Assembly: GCA_049323615.1 (NCBI GenBank)
Contig: JBMOPD010000016.1
Span: forward strand, 1-13,081
DNA length: 13,081 bases
Direction: 5' to 3'
Origin: JBMOPD01 sp049323615
Lineage (GTDB): Bacteria > Bacillota > Desulfotomaculia > Desulfotomaculales > Desulfocucumaceae
Shown here in pieces: positions 1 to 6,654 of the stretch (position 1 is its first letter; every line of letters begins with the position of its first letter). The notes below the pieces were generated by a model, which ran no database searches, was not told the origin of the DNA, and saw only the letters and a program-made list of their open reading frames with translations. A program made the position numbers and the translations under genes.

Positions 1-229
1 CCTCGTCACTGACCCTCAGGTTGTACGGTATCTTCATCACTATGATGCGGGACTGCAGGGCCTCGTTCTTCTTGTTGGCGATGAAGGCCTTGTACTCATT
101 CTCATTGGTGTGGGCCACGATCATCTCATCGGCGTAAATTAAGGCAAATCGCCCGGCTTTAAAGTTACCCTCCTGGGAAAGCGACAGCAGGTTCCAAAGA
201 AATTTCTCATCGCACTTAAGCATCTCCTG
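1..229 (-). CDS. prkA: PrkA serine protein kinase, 3' portion (gene interrupted)
   Basis: Reading the minus strand from 229 down gives about 76 residues beginning FQEMLKCDEKFLWNLL and running off the window at position 1. They match the conserved AAA-like core of PrkA, with recognisable stretches such as QEGNFKAGRF, VAHTNENEYKAF and NKKNEALQSRI. PrkA is a cytoplasmic serine kinase/AAA protein; in Bacillus it belongs to the mother-cell sporulation programme and is linked to the spore coat and sigma-K. The fragment has no start of its own. Upstream it runs straight into the recombinase gene in another frame, so a recombinase transcript would read into it. Its N-terminal continuation is at 12924-13081. 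The identity is secure; whether the protein is made depends on excision. Confidence 0.9.
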
Positions 230-233
230 AAAC
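215..233. other. attL junction with TCCTG core
   Basis: The core TCCTG is at 225-229. To the left is prkA, to the right is element DNA. Positions 215-233 match 12945-12963 at 15 of 19 places, including TTAAGC on the left and AAC on the right, so the similarity extends beyond the strict core. The recombinase stop codon (216-218) lies inside this junction. Confidence 0.8.
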
Positions 234-1772
234 GTCCGAACCTGCACCACCGTGTTCCCCGGGCCGGAACCGGTAGTACACGGCGGCCCGGGGAACACCT
301 TTCCCGTCCCGCTCCTCTGTTTTTACCTCCACCCTTGACACCAGCAGTTTTATGATTTCCCGGTGGGGTTCCATGCGCTCAACCAGTCTTACCAGTCTTT
401 CCGGGACCGGGTTGCTGTCGGCGGTACAATTGTGCTCTACCCGGCCTTCGGTGCGCCGGGCCAACAGCTTTTCACGGCGGCGGGAGAGCAAATCCATTTC
501 AGCTGCCAGGGCGTTCAGTTCCCTTTCAGCTTCCCGGTCTTCTATAAGCGACCTGGCAATCATGGACAGTATCTTTGCCCTGGCCGCCTTTTTCTCCGAG
601 ATGGCCCGCTCCACTTCGGCCAGTTCGTGGCCGGCCGGTTCCGGCTCGCTTTCATCCCGGCCCAGCCGGCTTTTGACCGCCTCCACAATCCTGCCCGGAC
701 TTTTTAAAAATTCCCGGATGTCATTCCATATTTCCCCTTCAATATCCAGTGCCCGGACCTGTTTGTTGCGGCAGGACTTTCCCCGGCCGTGGTTTACCGT
801 CCCGGTGCAGCGGTAGTAAAAACGCCTGCCGGCGCCGCCGCTGCTGTTGCCTACCATGGCCAGGCCGCACTGGCCGCAGTATATCAGCCCGCGCAGCAGG
901 TACTGCCGCCCCCGGGACCCGCGGGCCAGGTCGCCGTTTTCCGCAAGAAGCCTGTTGGCCCGGCTGAACTGGTCCCTGGAAACAATGGCCGGGACCGCTA
1001 TAACAGTGCCATTTTTCTTTTTCCTGGAGCGCTTCATGGTGCGGTATTCCCCCACGTAGGCCTCAGTCCGCAGAATCAAGCTGATATGCCCGGCGTGCCA
1101 CAGGCCGGTGCCGGCGTTTTTCCACCTCTTGGAGGTGGTCGGGGTCGGAATCCCCCTGGCATTGAGGTATTCGGCCAGCGGGACCATGCTCATCCCCTCG
1201 CTGTACAGCCGGAAAATAAGGCGAACGGTCTCGGCCTCGGACTCGTGGACCACCAGCTTTTTGTCCGGGCCGATACGGTAGCCGAAGGGCGGGGGGCCCG
1301 ACGTCCAGCAGCCTTCCCGGGCCTTCCTCTGCTTCCCCAGCTGGGTCCGCTCCAGTATGGTGTCACGCTCCAGGGCCGCTATGCTGGCCAGCAGCGTCAT
1401 AAAGAATTTGCCCACCGGCGTGCCGGTGTCAAAGGCCTCGGTCATCGACTTGATGCTGACATTTAATTTTTCCAGTTCATTGTACGTATTCAGGACCACC
1501 TGGGTGGACCTGGCCAACCTGTCCAGGCGGTAAAAATAAACGGCCGATATTTTGCCGGCCCGGGCGTCGGCCAGCAGCCTGGCCCCTTCCGGGCGCTCTT
1601 CCAGGGGAACAGTTCCGGAAACGCCCTCGTCCAGGTACATTTCATATCCGTCAATGTTGTCCGCCGGCCCGTGCAGCTCAAAATACCTTTGGGCGAACTG
1701 GACCTGGTTGGTCATATTGCCCCGGTCGGCCTGTTCCTCGGTGCTGACCCTGCCATAAAATGCCACCCGCAA
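216..1772 (-). CDS. Large serine recombinase (SpoIVCA/TndX type)
   Basis: This 518-residue site-specific recombinase probably integrates and excises the surrounding element. Residues 1-145 form the resolvase catalytic domain, with YGRVSTEEQ carrying the nucleophile Ser10 and YRLDRLARS (81-89) carrying the conserved arginines. Residues 155-285 form the recombinase DNA-binding domain. A zinc ribbon at about 290-340 has Cys299, Cys302, Cys322 and Cys334. A charged, probably coiled-coil segment follows at about 380-440. Order and length are typical of full-length enzymes, so it looks intact. The start is TTG at 1772, preceded by a GAAAGGGG-like ribosome site at 1782-1789. The last codons and the stop lie within attL: integrated it ends SGDA, and the excised circle would encode SGNA with the same stop. 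It has the same orientation as prkA. Confidence 0.95.
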   Translation of the reverse strand: MRVAFYGRVSTEEQADRGNMTNQVQFAQRYFELHGPADNIDGYEMYLDEGVSGTVPLEERPEGARLLADARAGKISAVYFYRLDRLARSTQVVLNTYNELEKLNVSIKSMTEAFDTGTPVGKFFMTLLASIAALERDTILERTQLGKQRKAREGCWTSGPPPFGYRIGPDKKLVVHESEAETVRLIFRLYSEGMSMVPLAEYLNARGIPTPTTSKRWKNAGTGLWHAGHISLILRTEAYVGEYRTMKRSRKKKNGTVIAVPAIVSRDQFSRANRLLAENGDLARGSRGRQYLLRGLIYCGQCGLAMVGNSSGGAGRRFYYRCTGTVNHGRGKSCRNKQVRALDIEGEIWNDIREFLKSPGRIVEAVKSRLGRDESEPEPAGHELAEVERAISEKKAARAKILSMIARSLIEDREAERELNALAAEMDLLSRRREKLLARRTEGRVEHNCTADSNPVPERLVRLVERMEPHREIIKLLVSRVEVKTEERDGKGVPRAAVYYRFRPGEHGGAGSDVSGDA

Positions 1773-1848
1773 GTTACGAAACCCCTTTCACCCAGCGGCA
1801 TATATTCCAAATAAAACAAACCGGAAAATCCGAAAGGTTGTTCACCGT

Positions 1849-2052
1849 ATGATTATTGAAAGACACTACAGCAGCAGCCCCGAGGATGAGGAATACGCGG
1901 TCAGGGCCTTTATGCTGCTGATAAAACTTTTGGACAATGCTGAAAACAGTCCCGGCCGGCACCCCGGAAACTGCCCTCGGCCGCCGGCGGCCGGCAGTCG
2001 GAATTCTGAAGCCGGAACATCCGGAATGGAGGGTAACCATCCTGTTAAATGA
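1849..2052 (+). CDS. Small hypothetical protein, divergent from the recombinase
   Basis: This possible 67-residue protein begins MIIERHYSSSPEDEEYAVRA and reads divergently from the recombinase, 76 bp from its start. The first 30 residues look like a genuine amphipathic helix (acidic, then AFMLLIKLL). The rest is rich in Pro, Gly and Ser and less convincing. GAAAGG at 1832-1837 is a weak, rather distant ribosome site. I do not recognise a family. Small proteins next to serine integrases sometimes act as excision (directionality) factors; nothing in the sequence proves that here. It could also be a chance ORF in a repeat-rich spacer. Confidence 0.35.
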   Translation: MIIERHYSSSPEDEEYAVRAFMLLIKLLDNAENSPGRHPGNCPRPPAAGSRNSEAGTSGMEGNHPVK

Positions 2053-2093
2053 TTATTTATGTGATGGGGAAAATATATCCGGCGGGGAGCAGT

Positions 2094-2117
2094 AAAAAGC
2101 CGCCCTCACCGGGCGGC
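2094..2117 (-). terminator. Rho-independent terminator of the 2443-3423 gene
   Basis: On the minus strand a perfect 7-bp GC stem (2117-2111 with 2105-2099, GCCGCCC/GGGCGGC, 5-nt loop) is followed directly by TTTTT at 2098-2094. It lies about 325 bp beyond the MBL-hydrolase stop and also separates that gene from the recombinase. Confidence 0.75.
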
Positions 2118-2305
2118 GGAATCCAGAATCCAGAATTCAGAATGCTTACAGCCTTTCTTATAAGCCAACATTGCCGGAGTGTACGTGGGGGGAGGACCAT
2201 TTCGGACGTCAGTCGTCCGACGTCGGAATTCAAGGATAATTTTTACTCCTGTACATGAGAGAATTACCCAAAATCTGAAGACTGACGACCGACGACCGAA
2301 TTGAG
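2118..2305. repeat. Intergenic repeat phrases (GAATCCAGAATT-type and GACGACCGACGACC-type)
   Basis: This noncoding stretch holds a short tandem phrase (GAATCCAGAATCCAGAATTC, from 2119). It also holds two oppositely oriented copies of a GTCGGTCGTCAGTC-like phrase, at 2204-2231 and 2280-2302, separated by about 50 AT-rich bases. From memory, similar phrases are dispersed in Peptococcaceae-type genomes. No gene is evident from 2053 to 2442 apart from the terminator at 2094-2117. Confidence 0.5.
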
Positions 2306-2442
2306 CCGGTTTAGCCGGAGGACTGGGAGACCCGGACTGAAAACCGGACCCCGACCACAAATTGACTGTTTTTCCCGCAGCCGCAAAATGGTATGCCGGA
2401 ATACTCAGTGACTCATCTTTATCACTTTAATTTAACATGTTA

Positions 2443-3423
2443 TTATTGAAGATTCCGGTAGAAATATGACACGCCGTCTTCTCCCATCCGTTCTGTTATC
2501 ATTCCCTCATCGGCAAGGAAGTCCAGGTGGGAAACAACCTCAATGACGGCCAGGAACTTGTCGAAACCCTCCACCTGGGGGTAGTATATCCTGGACAGCT
2601 GATAGGGAGTGATGCCGTTCTCAGCACCCCGGGGAACAAGGTTGAATATTTCCTCCAGCCTGTTTTTATGGAACTCAATCCTGGATTTTGCCAGTTCTCC
2701 CGGGTCGGTTATGGGGTCACCGTGCCCGGGCAGGCACAGTCCCACGTTCAGGCTGCTTATCCGCTTCATGCTGCCGATTATTTCGGAAAGGCTCCGGCGT
2801 CGCAAATTTGGCACACCGGGATCAAATTCAATGGCCGGGACGGAAGTTATTTCAGGGAGAAGCAAATCCCCCGACAGCAGTATCCTTTCCTCTTCCCAGT
2901 ACAGGCAGGTGTGGCCCCCGCTGTGGCCCGGCATGTGCAGCAGCCGTATTTTAAAACCTGAAAATTCCAGGCTGAACTCACCGGAATAGGGCGTGATGCT
3001 GTCAATGGGCTGGGTATAGGGAACATTGGCCCCGAAAACCACGTTCCAGTTAAGGTTCAGTATATCTTCGGTAATGCCCGTGGTATTCATGGATCGCACC
3101 ATTTTATTGATAAATTCACCATCGGGCGATATTTTGCTTACTTCTTCATCCCTGGCGAGAACTTCAGCTCCGCCAGCCCTTTGAATTTTACCGGCCAGTC
3201 CGTAGTGGTCCGGGTGCCCGTGGGTAATCACTACCCGCCTGATATCGGACATCCCCAGGCCGTGTTCTCCCAGGGCCCTGTTCAGCGCTTCCTCCGAGGG
3301 CCGGTAGTGCAGCCCCGGGTCAATAATGGTTAGCGGGTCGGCAGTGATCAGGTATGAATTTATATCCCCCACAGCAAAGGGTGTCGGCAGGGGTATCATC
3401 TTGATGGGTAATTTATCCAGCAT
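2443..3423 (-). CDS. MBL-fold metallo-hydrolase with C-terminal winged-helix-like region
   Basis: This 326-residue cytoplasmic metallo-beta-lactamase-fold hydrolase resembles the glyoxalase II/LACTB2 group. The zinc-binding set is complete: HGHPDH at 68-73, His167 in PGHSGGHT, Asp186 in LLSGD, and His234 in LPGHG. The region from about 260 to 320 (PYQLSRIYYP, VVSHLDFLADEGMI) resembles the C-terminal helical/winged domain found in such hydrolases. Substrate cannot be told; thioesters, lactones or nucleic acids are all possible for the fold. The start ATG at 3423 has a strong GGAGGTG ribosome site at 3428-3434. It is divergent from the second MBL protein at 3589 and has no signal peptide. Confidence 0.88.
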   Translation of the reverse strand: MLDKLPIKMIPLPTPFAVGDINSYLITADPLTIIDPGLHYRPSEEALNRALGEHGLGMSDIRRVVITHGHPDHYGLAGKIQRAGGAEVLARDEEVSKISPDGEFINKMVRSMNTTGITEDILNLNWNVVFGANVPYTQPIDSITPYSGEFSLEFSGFKIRLLHMPGHSGGHTCLYWEEERILLSGDLLLPEITSVPAIEFDPGVPNLRRRSLSEIIGSMKRISSLNVGLCLPGHGDPITDPGELAKSRIEFHKNRLEEIFNLVPRGAENGITPYQLSRIYYPQVEGFDKFLAVIEVVSHLDFLADEGMITERMGEDGVSYFYRNLQ

Positions 3424-3450
3424 TATGCACCTCCAAAAAACCTCTTACCT

Positions 3451-3479
3451 TTTGTACCATATCTGTAAGAAGTTCGCAA
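3451..3479 (-). promoter_or_regulatory. Predicted sigma-A promoter for the 2443-3423 gene
   Basis: On the minus strand TTGCGA (3479-3474) and TACAAA (3456-3451) are separated by 17 bp, about 28 bp before the start codon. This is a good -35 and a moderate -10. Confidence 0.5.
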
Positions 3480-3500
3480 GCCCGGGGAAAACACCCGGGC
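3480..3500. repeat. Perfect GCCCGGG/CCCGGGC inverted repeat between divergent promoters
   Basis: Seven-base arms at 3480-3486 and 3494-3500 flank a 7-nt spacer. It lies between the two divergent -35 boxes and has no T-run on either strand, so an operator-like site is more likely than a terminator. No regulator is identified. Confidence 0.4.
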
Positions 3501-3523
3501 GGCCATACATACTGAAAAATTTT

Positions 3524-3552
3524 TTGCTGGGCAGGACTTTTGGCAATATTAA
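3524..3552 (+). promoter_or_regulatory. Predicted sigma-A promoter for the 3589-4224 gene
   Basis: TTGCTG at 3524-3529 and TATTAA at 3547-3552 are separated by 17 bp, about 36 bp before the start codon. Confidence 0.5.
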
Positions 3553-3588
3553 GGAAATAAATGAAATTAAAGGAACGGGGGTAACTAA

Positions 3589-4224
3589 ATGAAAATACTC
3601 TGGCTTGGACACGCCTGCTTTATGATTATTCTATCAAACGGAAAGGCCGTGATTACCGATCCCTTCGACCAGAAACTGGGCTACCCTGTACCGAACCTTG
3701 CGGCTGACTTTGTTACCGTCAGCCACCAGCACTTTGACCACAATGCGGTCAAATCGGTACCCGGCAAGCCGGTGGTGGTTCAGGAAGAAGGCCGGCATTC
3801 CTTTGCGGGGATTACTTTTACCGGTGTTTCATCTTTCCACGACAATGCCGGAGGCGGCCAAAGGGGGAAAAATACCATTTTTGTCATCGAGGCCGAAGGG
3901 TTGAGGGTCTGCCACCTGGGAGATCTGGGACACGTCCCGGACGCCGGCCAGGCGGCCAAAATCGGCGCTGTGGATATACTTATGGTTCCGGTGGGAGGAT
4001 TCTATACCATCGGCCCGGACCAAGCGGTAGAAGTGGTGGATCAGCTGTCCCCCAGGGTGGTTTTGCCAATGCATTACAAAACCCGCTACATAGAACTTCC
4101 CATCAGCACAGCCGATGAATTTTTAAAAAATTACCCCGGACACCGGGTGGAGCAGGAACTGCAGGTTGCGGCAGACAGCCTGCCGCCGGGCCCGCAGGTG
4201 GTTTTGCTGGCACTGAAGAAGTAA
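3589..4224 (+). CDS. UPF0173/COG2220-type metal-dependent hydrolase
   Basis: This 211-residue cytoplasmic MBL-fold hydrolase belongs to the small 'metal-dependent hydrolase' group related to UlaG-like lactonases. Visible metal ligands are HQHFDH at 46-51, His84-Asp85 in SSFHDN, Asp112 in HLGDLGH, and His162 in LPMHYKT. The opening KILWLGHACFMI is characteristic of the group, and the length is typical (about 210-230 residues). The ATG at 3589 follows a purine-rich AAAGGAACGGGGG ribosome site and a predicted promoter. It is divergently paired with the larger MBL hydrolase, and no substrate can be inferred from the sequence. It converges with the GH18 gene; no clear terminator is visible in the 92-bp gap (4225-4316). 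Confidence 0.88.
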   Translation: MKILWLGHACFMIILSNGKAVITDPFDQKLGYPVPNLAADFVTVSHQHFDHNAVKSVPGKPVVVQEEGRHSFAGITFTGVSSFHDNAGGGQRGKNTIFVIEAEGLRVCHLGDLGHVPDAGQAAKIGAVDILMVPVGGFYTIGPDQAVEVVDQLSPRVVLPMHYKTRYIELPISTADEFLKNYPGHRVEQELQVAADSLPPGPQVVLLALKK

Positions 4225-4316
4225 GAACGGCCCATAATTCCCCGTAACGGCGGCAACTTAACCGGACCGGGCAGGCCCGCACGTTTGAATTGAATCGGGC
4301 CCTGGCCGGGGGTGTA

Positions 4317-5591
4317 CTAGCTGTTGCTATTCCGGGACAGGATGGTGGTCCTTAAACTGTTCCACATGTCATCGGAAACCAGGCCAAGCCGCCAGATGGC
4401 GATGCCGTTCAGGTTGTAGCGCTTGGCTATGCCGGCCTTGGTCAATATGCTCTCCGGCGTTTCAGTTGGGGCGGAGATGCCCAGTATCAGCTTGCCGGGG
4501 GTGACAACTGATTTGGCGGCCTCCACGGCTTCCGTCACCAGAGCCGCCGGTTCGGGCACAGGCCCGTAATCATAGGCCATGACCACAATCCAGTCGGCCA
4601 GTTCCCCCAGCCTCTGGTAATCATATCCCTTATAGGCGCTGTTGGGGGCGTGCAGCGTCAGGGTCAGTTCAATGCCGGCAGCCTTCAGCTGCCCGGACAG
4701 CAGGCGCACAAAGCCGGTGAAGCTGTCCCTGGTGGCCTTCAGCCGGGCGCCCTCCTCCTTCCAGCCCAGGCCTTCAAAATCAAGGTTTACACCGTTATAA
4801 AGGCGGGCTTCCCTTGCTATTTCGCCCACCGCCCTGGCCATGGCCGACTGGTCGGTCAGCAGGCTGGAGATGGTGCCGTCCCCGTCAGCCAGGTGAAGTA
4901 CCATCTCTGTTTTCAGGTTATATTCCCCGGCGGCCTTGAGCACGCTTTCCCAGCCGTCCGGCCTTTCCCAGCCCGTCCGGCTCCTGGTGAGGAGGTTTCC
5001 TTCCCTGTCCAGGCTGTACCAGCCCAAAGCCAGATGGCTTACCAGGTCGGTATTACCCGGGCCGGTATGGGGATAGGCCCTGGCGAATAGATCGGACCAG
5101 CTGCTGGTTTCACTGTCGCCCAAAGCGTAGAAACCGATTACCGTCATGGGCCGGGGCGGGGAAGTAATCTTTACTCTTTTAGCGGTATCATCCCATGTCA
5201 CCAGGCACCCGAAGGCTTCACTAAAAAATCGCGCCGGAATAAGGGTTCTGCCGTTAAGGAGCACCGGCGGAGCATCCAGGTCAATGGCGGCCCCGTCGCG
5301 GTAGGCCGTCCTGTTTCCGACCCGCAGCCGGACCGAAATTTTCCCGTCTTCAGCGATTACCGTCTGGGTTGTGCCCTCCCAGGTGACCCTGACATTAAGC
5401 CTTTCGGCCAGGGCGCGGAAAGGAACCAGGGTGCGGCCGTTTTGGATCACCGGGTTGACGTCAAAGGCAACGGGCAGCCCGTCAATCTCAACCGGGATTT
5501 GCTGTGCCGGCTGCCCGGCAAAGGCCGGCGGCAACAGCCCGCCGGCCAGGATAACCATGAGTACCAGGGTAAAAACAATAAATCGTTTCAT
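4317..5591 (-). CDS. Secreted protein: copper-amine-oxidase-N-like stalk plus GH18 domain
   Basis: This 424-residue exported protein is a probable cell-wall or spore-associated glycoside hydrolase. Residues 1-26 are a signal peptide (MKRFIVF, hydrophobic core, AFA cleavage site). Residues 31-145 hold two repeats of the 'copper amine oxidase N' type, each with NGRTLxP (51-57 and 113-119) and a VTW element; in Firmicutes these are surface-binding modules, not oxidases. Residues 150-420 are a GH18 fold: GVNLDFEGLGW at 267-277 with the presumed acid/base Glu273, MAYDYG at 338-343, and a late GIAIWRLG strand. This resembles YaaH/CotE-type spore peptidoglycan or chitinase-like enzymes. The usual DGxDxDxE motif is relaxed to NGVNLDFE, with Asp271 and Glu273 kept. 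The ATG at 5591 has a GGAGG site. Substrate is uncertain. Confidence 0.87.
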   Translation of the reverse strand: MKRFIVFTLVLMVILAGGLLPPAFAGQPAQQIPVEIDGLPVAFDVNPVIQNGRTLVPFRALAERLNVRVTWEGTTQTVIAEDGKISVRLRVGNRTAYRDGAAIDLDAPPVLLNGRTLIPARFFSEAFGCLVTWDDTAKRVKITSPPRPMTVIGFYALGDSETSSWSDLFARAYPHTGPGNTDLVSHLALGWYSLDREGNLLTRSRTGWERPDGWESVLKAAGEYNLKTEMVLHLADGDGTISSLLTDQSAMARAVGEIAREARLYNGVNLDFEGLGWKEEGARLKATRDSFTGFVRLLSGQLKAAGIELTLTLHAPNSAYKGYDYQRLGELADWIVVMAYDYGPVPEPAALVTEAVEAAKSVVTPGKLILGISAPTETPESILTKAGIAKRYNLNGIAIWRLGLVSDDMWNSLRTTILSRNSNS

Positions 5592-5716
5592 AATAATGCC
5601 TCCGCTGCTGATTCTTGTCGAACAAGGCTTTATTTTCTACACTGCGGCGCCGAATCCTTCCAGAGGCACAATTTACAAATACTTTATGACCCCTTTAGAA
5701 CCCCTCAAAAAATTTT

Positions 5717-5745
5717 TGTTTTGTTACTGCCGGGGAGGTTATAAT
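5717..5745 (+). promoter_or_regulatory. Predicted strong sigma-A promoter upstream of the MFS remnant
   Basis: TTGTTT (5717-5722) and a consensus TATAAT (5740-5745) are separated by 17 bp. It faces the decayed transporter and could still transcribe toward arsR. Confidence 0.6.
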
Positions 5746-5811
5746 TAAATAACGCAGGGCACAGGCCCTTGTTTTTTATTACATACCATGGCCATACAGG
5801 GGGGCAGTAAG

Positions 5812-6167
5812 TTGAATCAACCAAAACAGCAGCTCTGGAGCAGGAACTTTGTTTTGATTTGCCTGGTGAACCTGCTGATGTTTACCAGCTTTTATTTTCT
5901 TCTCCCTACCCTGCCGGTGTTTATTGCCGATATTTTAAACTCTTTACGGCATGGGACTGGGCGTTAAAAACGCCGGCGCCTACTTCCTGGTTTACGCCCT
6001 CCTTCGACCTCGGGATTGGGTTGGGCTCAATACTGCTGGGGCTTTTATCCAAAAAGGTCGGGCTTTCCTCCATGTACCTGGCCTGCAGTTTTATGGCCCT
6101 CATTCCGATGGCTATGTTCTATCTGAAAGATGCCAGGGAGTACAGGACCGGAGAAGAGAGGGCATAA
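5812..6167 (+). pseudogene. MFS transporter remnant (frameshifted, most of the middle deleted)
   Basis: A TTG start at 5812 after a GGGGGG-type ribosome site gives MNQPKQQLWSRNFVLICLVN and a first membrane helix typical of MFS permeases, but the frame stops at 5968. A second frame at about 5951-6000 encodes GLGVKNAGAYFLVYALL, another MFS-like segment. A third frame from about 5995 to 6167 encodes FDLGIGLGSILLGLLSKKVG and a last helix, ending DAREYRTGEERA. A complete MFS protein is about 400 residues, so roughly 250-300 residues have been lost, besides the frame breaks. It lies just upstream of arsR and may once have been an efflux pump, but substrate specificity cannot be assigned. Confidence 0.8.
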
Positions 6168-6181
6168 GACAAAAATTCCGG

Positions 6182-6210
6182 TTGCCAACATCAAAAATAT
6201 TTGATATGAT
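6182..6210 (+). promoter_or_regulatory. arsR promoter (leaderless transcript predicted)
   Basis: TTGCCA (6182-6187) and TATGAT (6205-6210) are separated by 17 bp. The arsR ATG at 6217 lies only six bases after the -10 box and no ribosome site is visible, so transcription probably begins at or next to the start codon. Confidence 0.65.
6190..6205. promoter_or_regulatory. ArsR operator 1 (ATCAA-N6-TTGAT)
   Basis: ATCAAA at 6190-6195 and TTTGAT at 6200-6205 form an inverted repeat filling the spacer between -35 and -10. It matches the known ATCAA-N6-TTGAT type of ArsR/SmtB operators, so ArsR binding would block RNA polymerase. Confidence 0.7.
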
Positions 6211-6216
6211 ACGATC

Positions 6217-6531
6217 ATGGTTGATAGTGTTAAAATTGCCAAGGCTTTAAGCGACCCTATCCGCTATAAAATTTTAAAGATGCTGGCTCAGGCCGACCAG
6301 GGCTGCTGTCCCCTGCCCGGCCAAAACGACCGCCGCCCCGGCCTGTGTAACTGCGAGTTAATGGCCGAACTGGGCATGATTCAGTCCCGGGTTTCCTACC
6401 ACATGAAAGAACTGTCCGAGGCCGGGCTGATTACCGAGGAGCCCCGGGGCAAGTGGAAGGTATACTTTATCAACACCAGGGCTTTGAGGCAGTACATTGA
6501 ACAGCTCAATAACGACTTTGCTTTGAAGTAG
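6217..6531 (+). CDS. arsR: ArsR-family arsenite-responsive repressor
   Basis: This 104-residue winged-helix repressor of the ArsR/SmtB family reads IAKALSDPIRYKILKML at 7-23, then a recognition-helix region ending SRVSYHMKEL (58-67) and a wing near PRGKWKVYF. Two cysteine pairs, Cys30-Cys31 (GCCPLPGQ) and Cys44/Cys46 (LCNCELM), are plausible thiol ligands for As(III)/Sb(III). Without metal it should bind the two operators at 6190-6205 and 6623-6638 and repress itself and arsM; arsenite would release it. The ATG at 6217 appears leaderless. Cysteine placement differs from the E. coli CVC type, so the exact inducer is inferred from the arsM neighbour. Confidence 0.92.
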   Translation: MVDSVKIAKALSDPIRYKILKMLAQADQGCCPLPGQNDRRPGLCNCELMAELGMIQSRVSYHMKELSEAGLITEEPRGKWKVYFINTRALRQYIEQLNNDFALK

Positions 6532-6576
6532 GGATTAGGGATTGGCAACCCCCAACCCCTAATCCCCAATCCCGGA
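6531..6576. repeat. GGGATTAGGGATTGG / CCCCTAATCCCCAATCCC inverted repeat
   Basis: The stretch just after arsR consists of GGGATTAGGGATTGG followed by CCAACCCCTAATCCCCAATCCC, an imperfect inverted repeat. A half copy recurs at 8419-8439 in front of the mscS gene. It could fold in the arsR-arsM mRNA but has no T-run. Confidence 0.6.
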
Positions 6577-6622
6577 CCCGATTGCAATACTTAAGAGCAA
6601 CTAATTTTTTTTAAGGTGATAA

Positions 6623-6638
6623 ATCAAAAAAAATTGAT
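6623..6638. promoter_or_regulatory. ArsR operator 2 (ATCAA-A6-TTGAT)
   Basis: ATCAA (6623-6627), six A, TTGAT (6634-6638) has the same geometry as operator 1, and both are followed by ATATGA. It ends just before the arsM ribosome site AGGAGG (6642-6647), suggesting separate ArsR control of arsM. Confidence 0.65.
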
Positions 6639-6654
6639 ATGAGGAGGGATACTG

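Noticed and set aside
789..1466. A 225-codon plus-strand frame antisense to the recombinase
   Set aside because: It lies wholly within the recombinase gene and its translation is Pro/Gly/Ala-rich with no domain; a shadow.
3480..3500. GCCCGGG hairpin as a Rho-independent terminator
   Set aside because: There is no T-run on either strand and it sits between divergent promoters rather than after a gene.
4225..4316. Bidirectional terminator between the converging MBL and GH18 genes
   Set aside because: Only a short CGGGC/GCCCG stem (about 4267-4278) without a T-run is visible; too weak to call.
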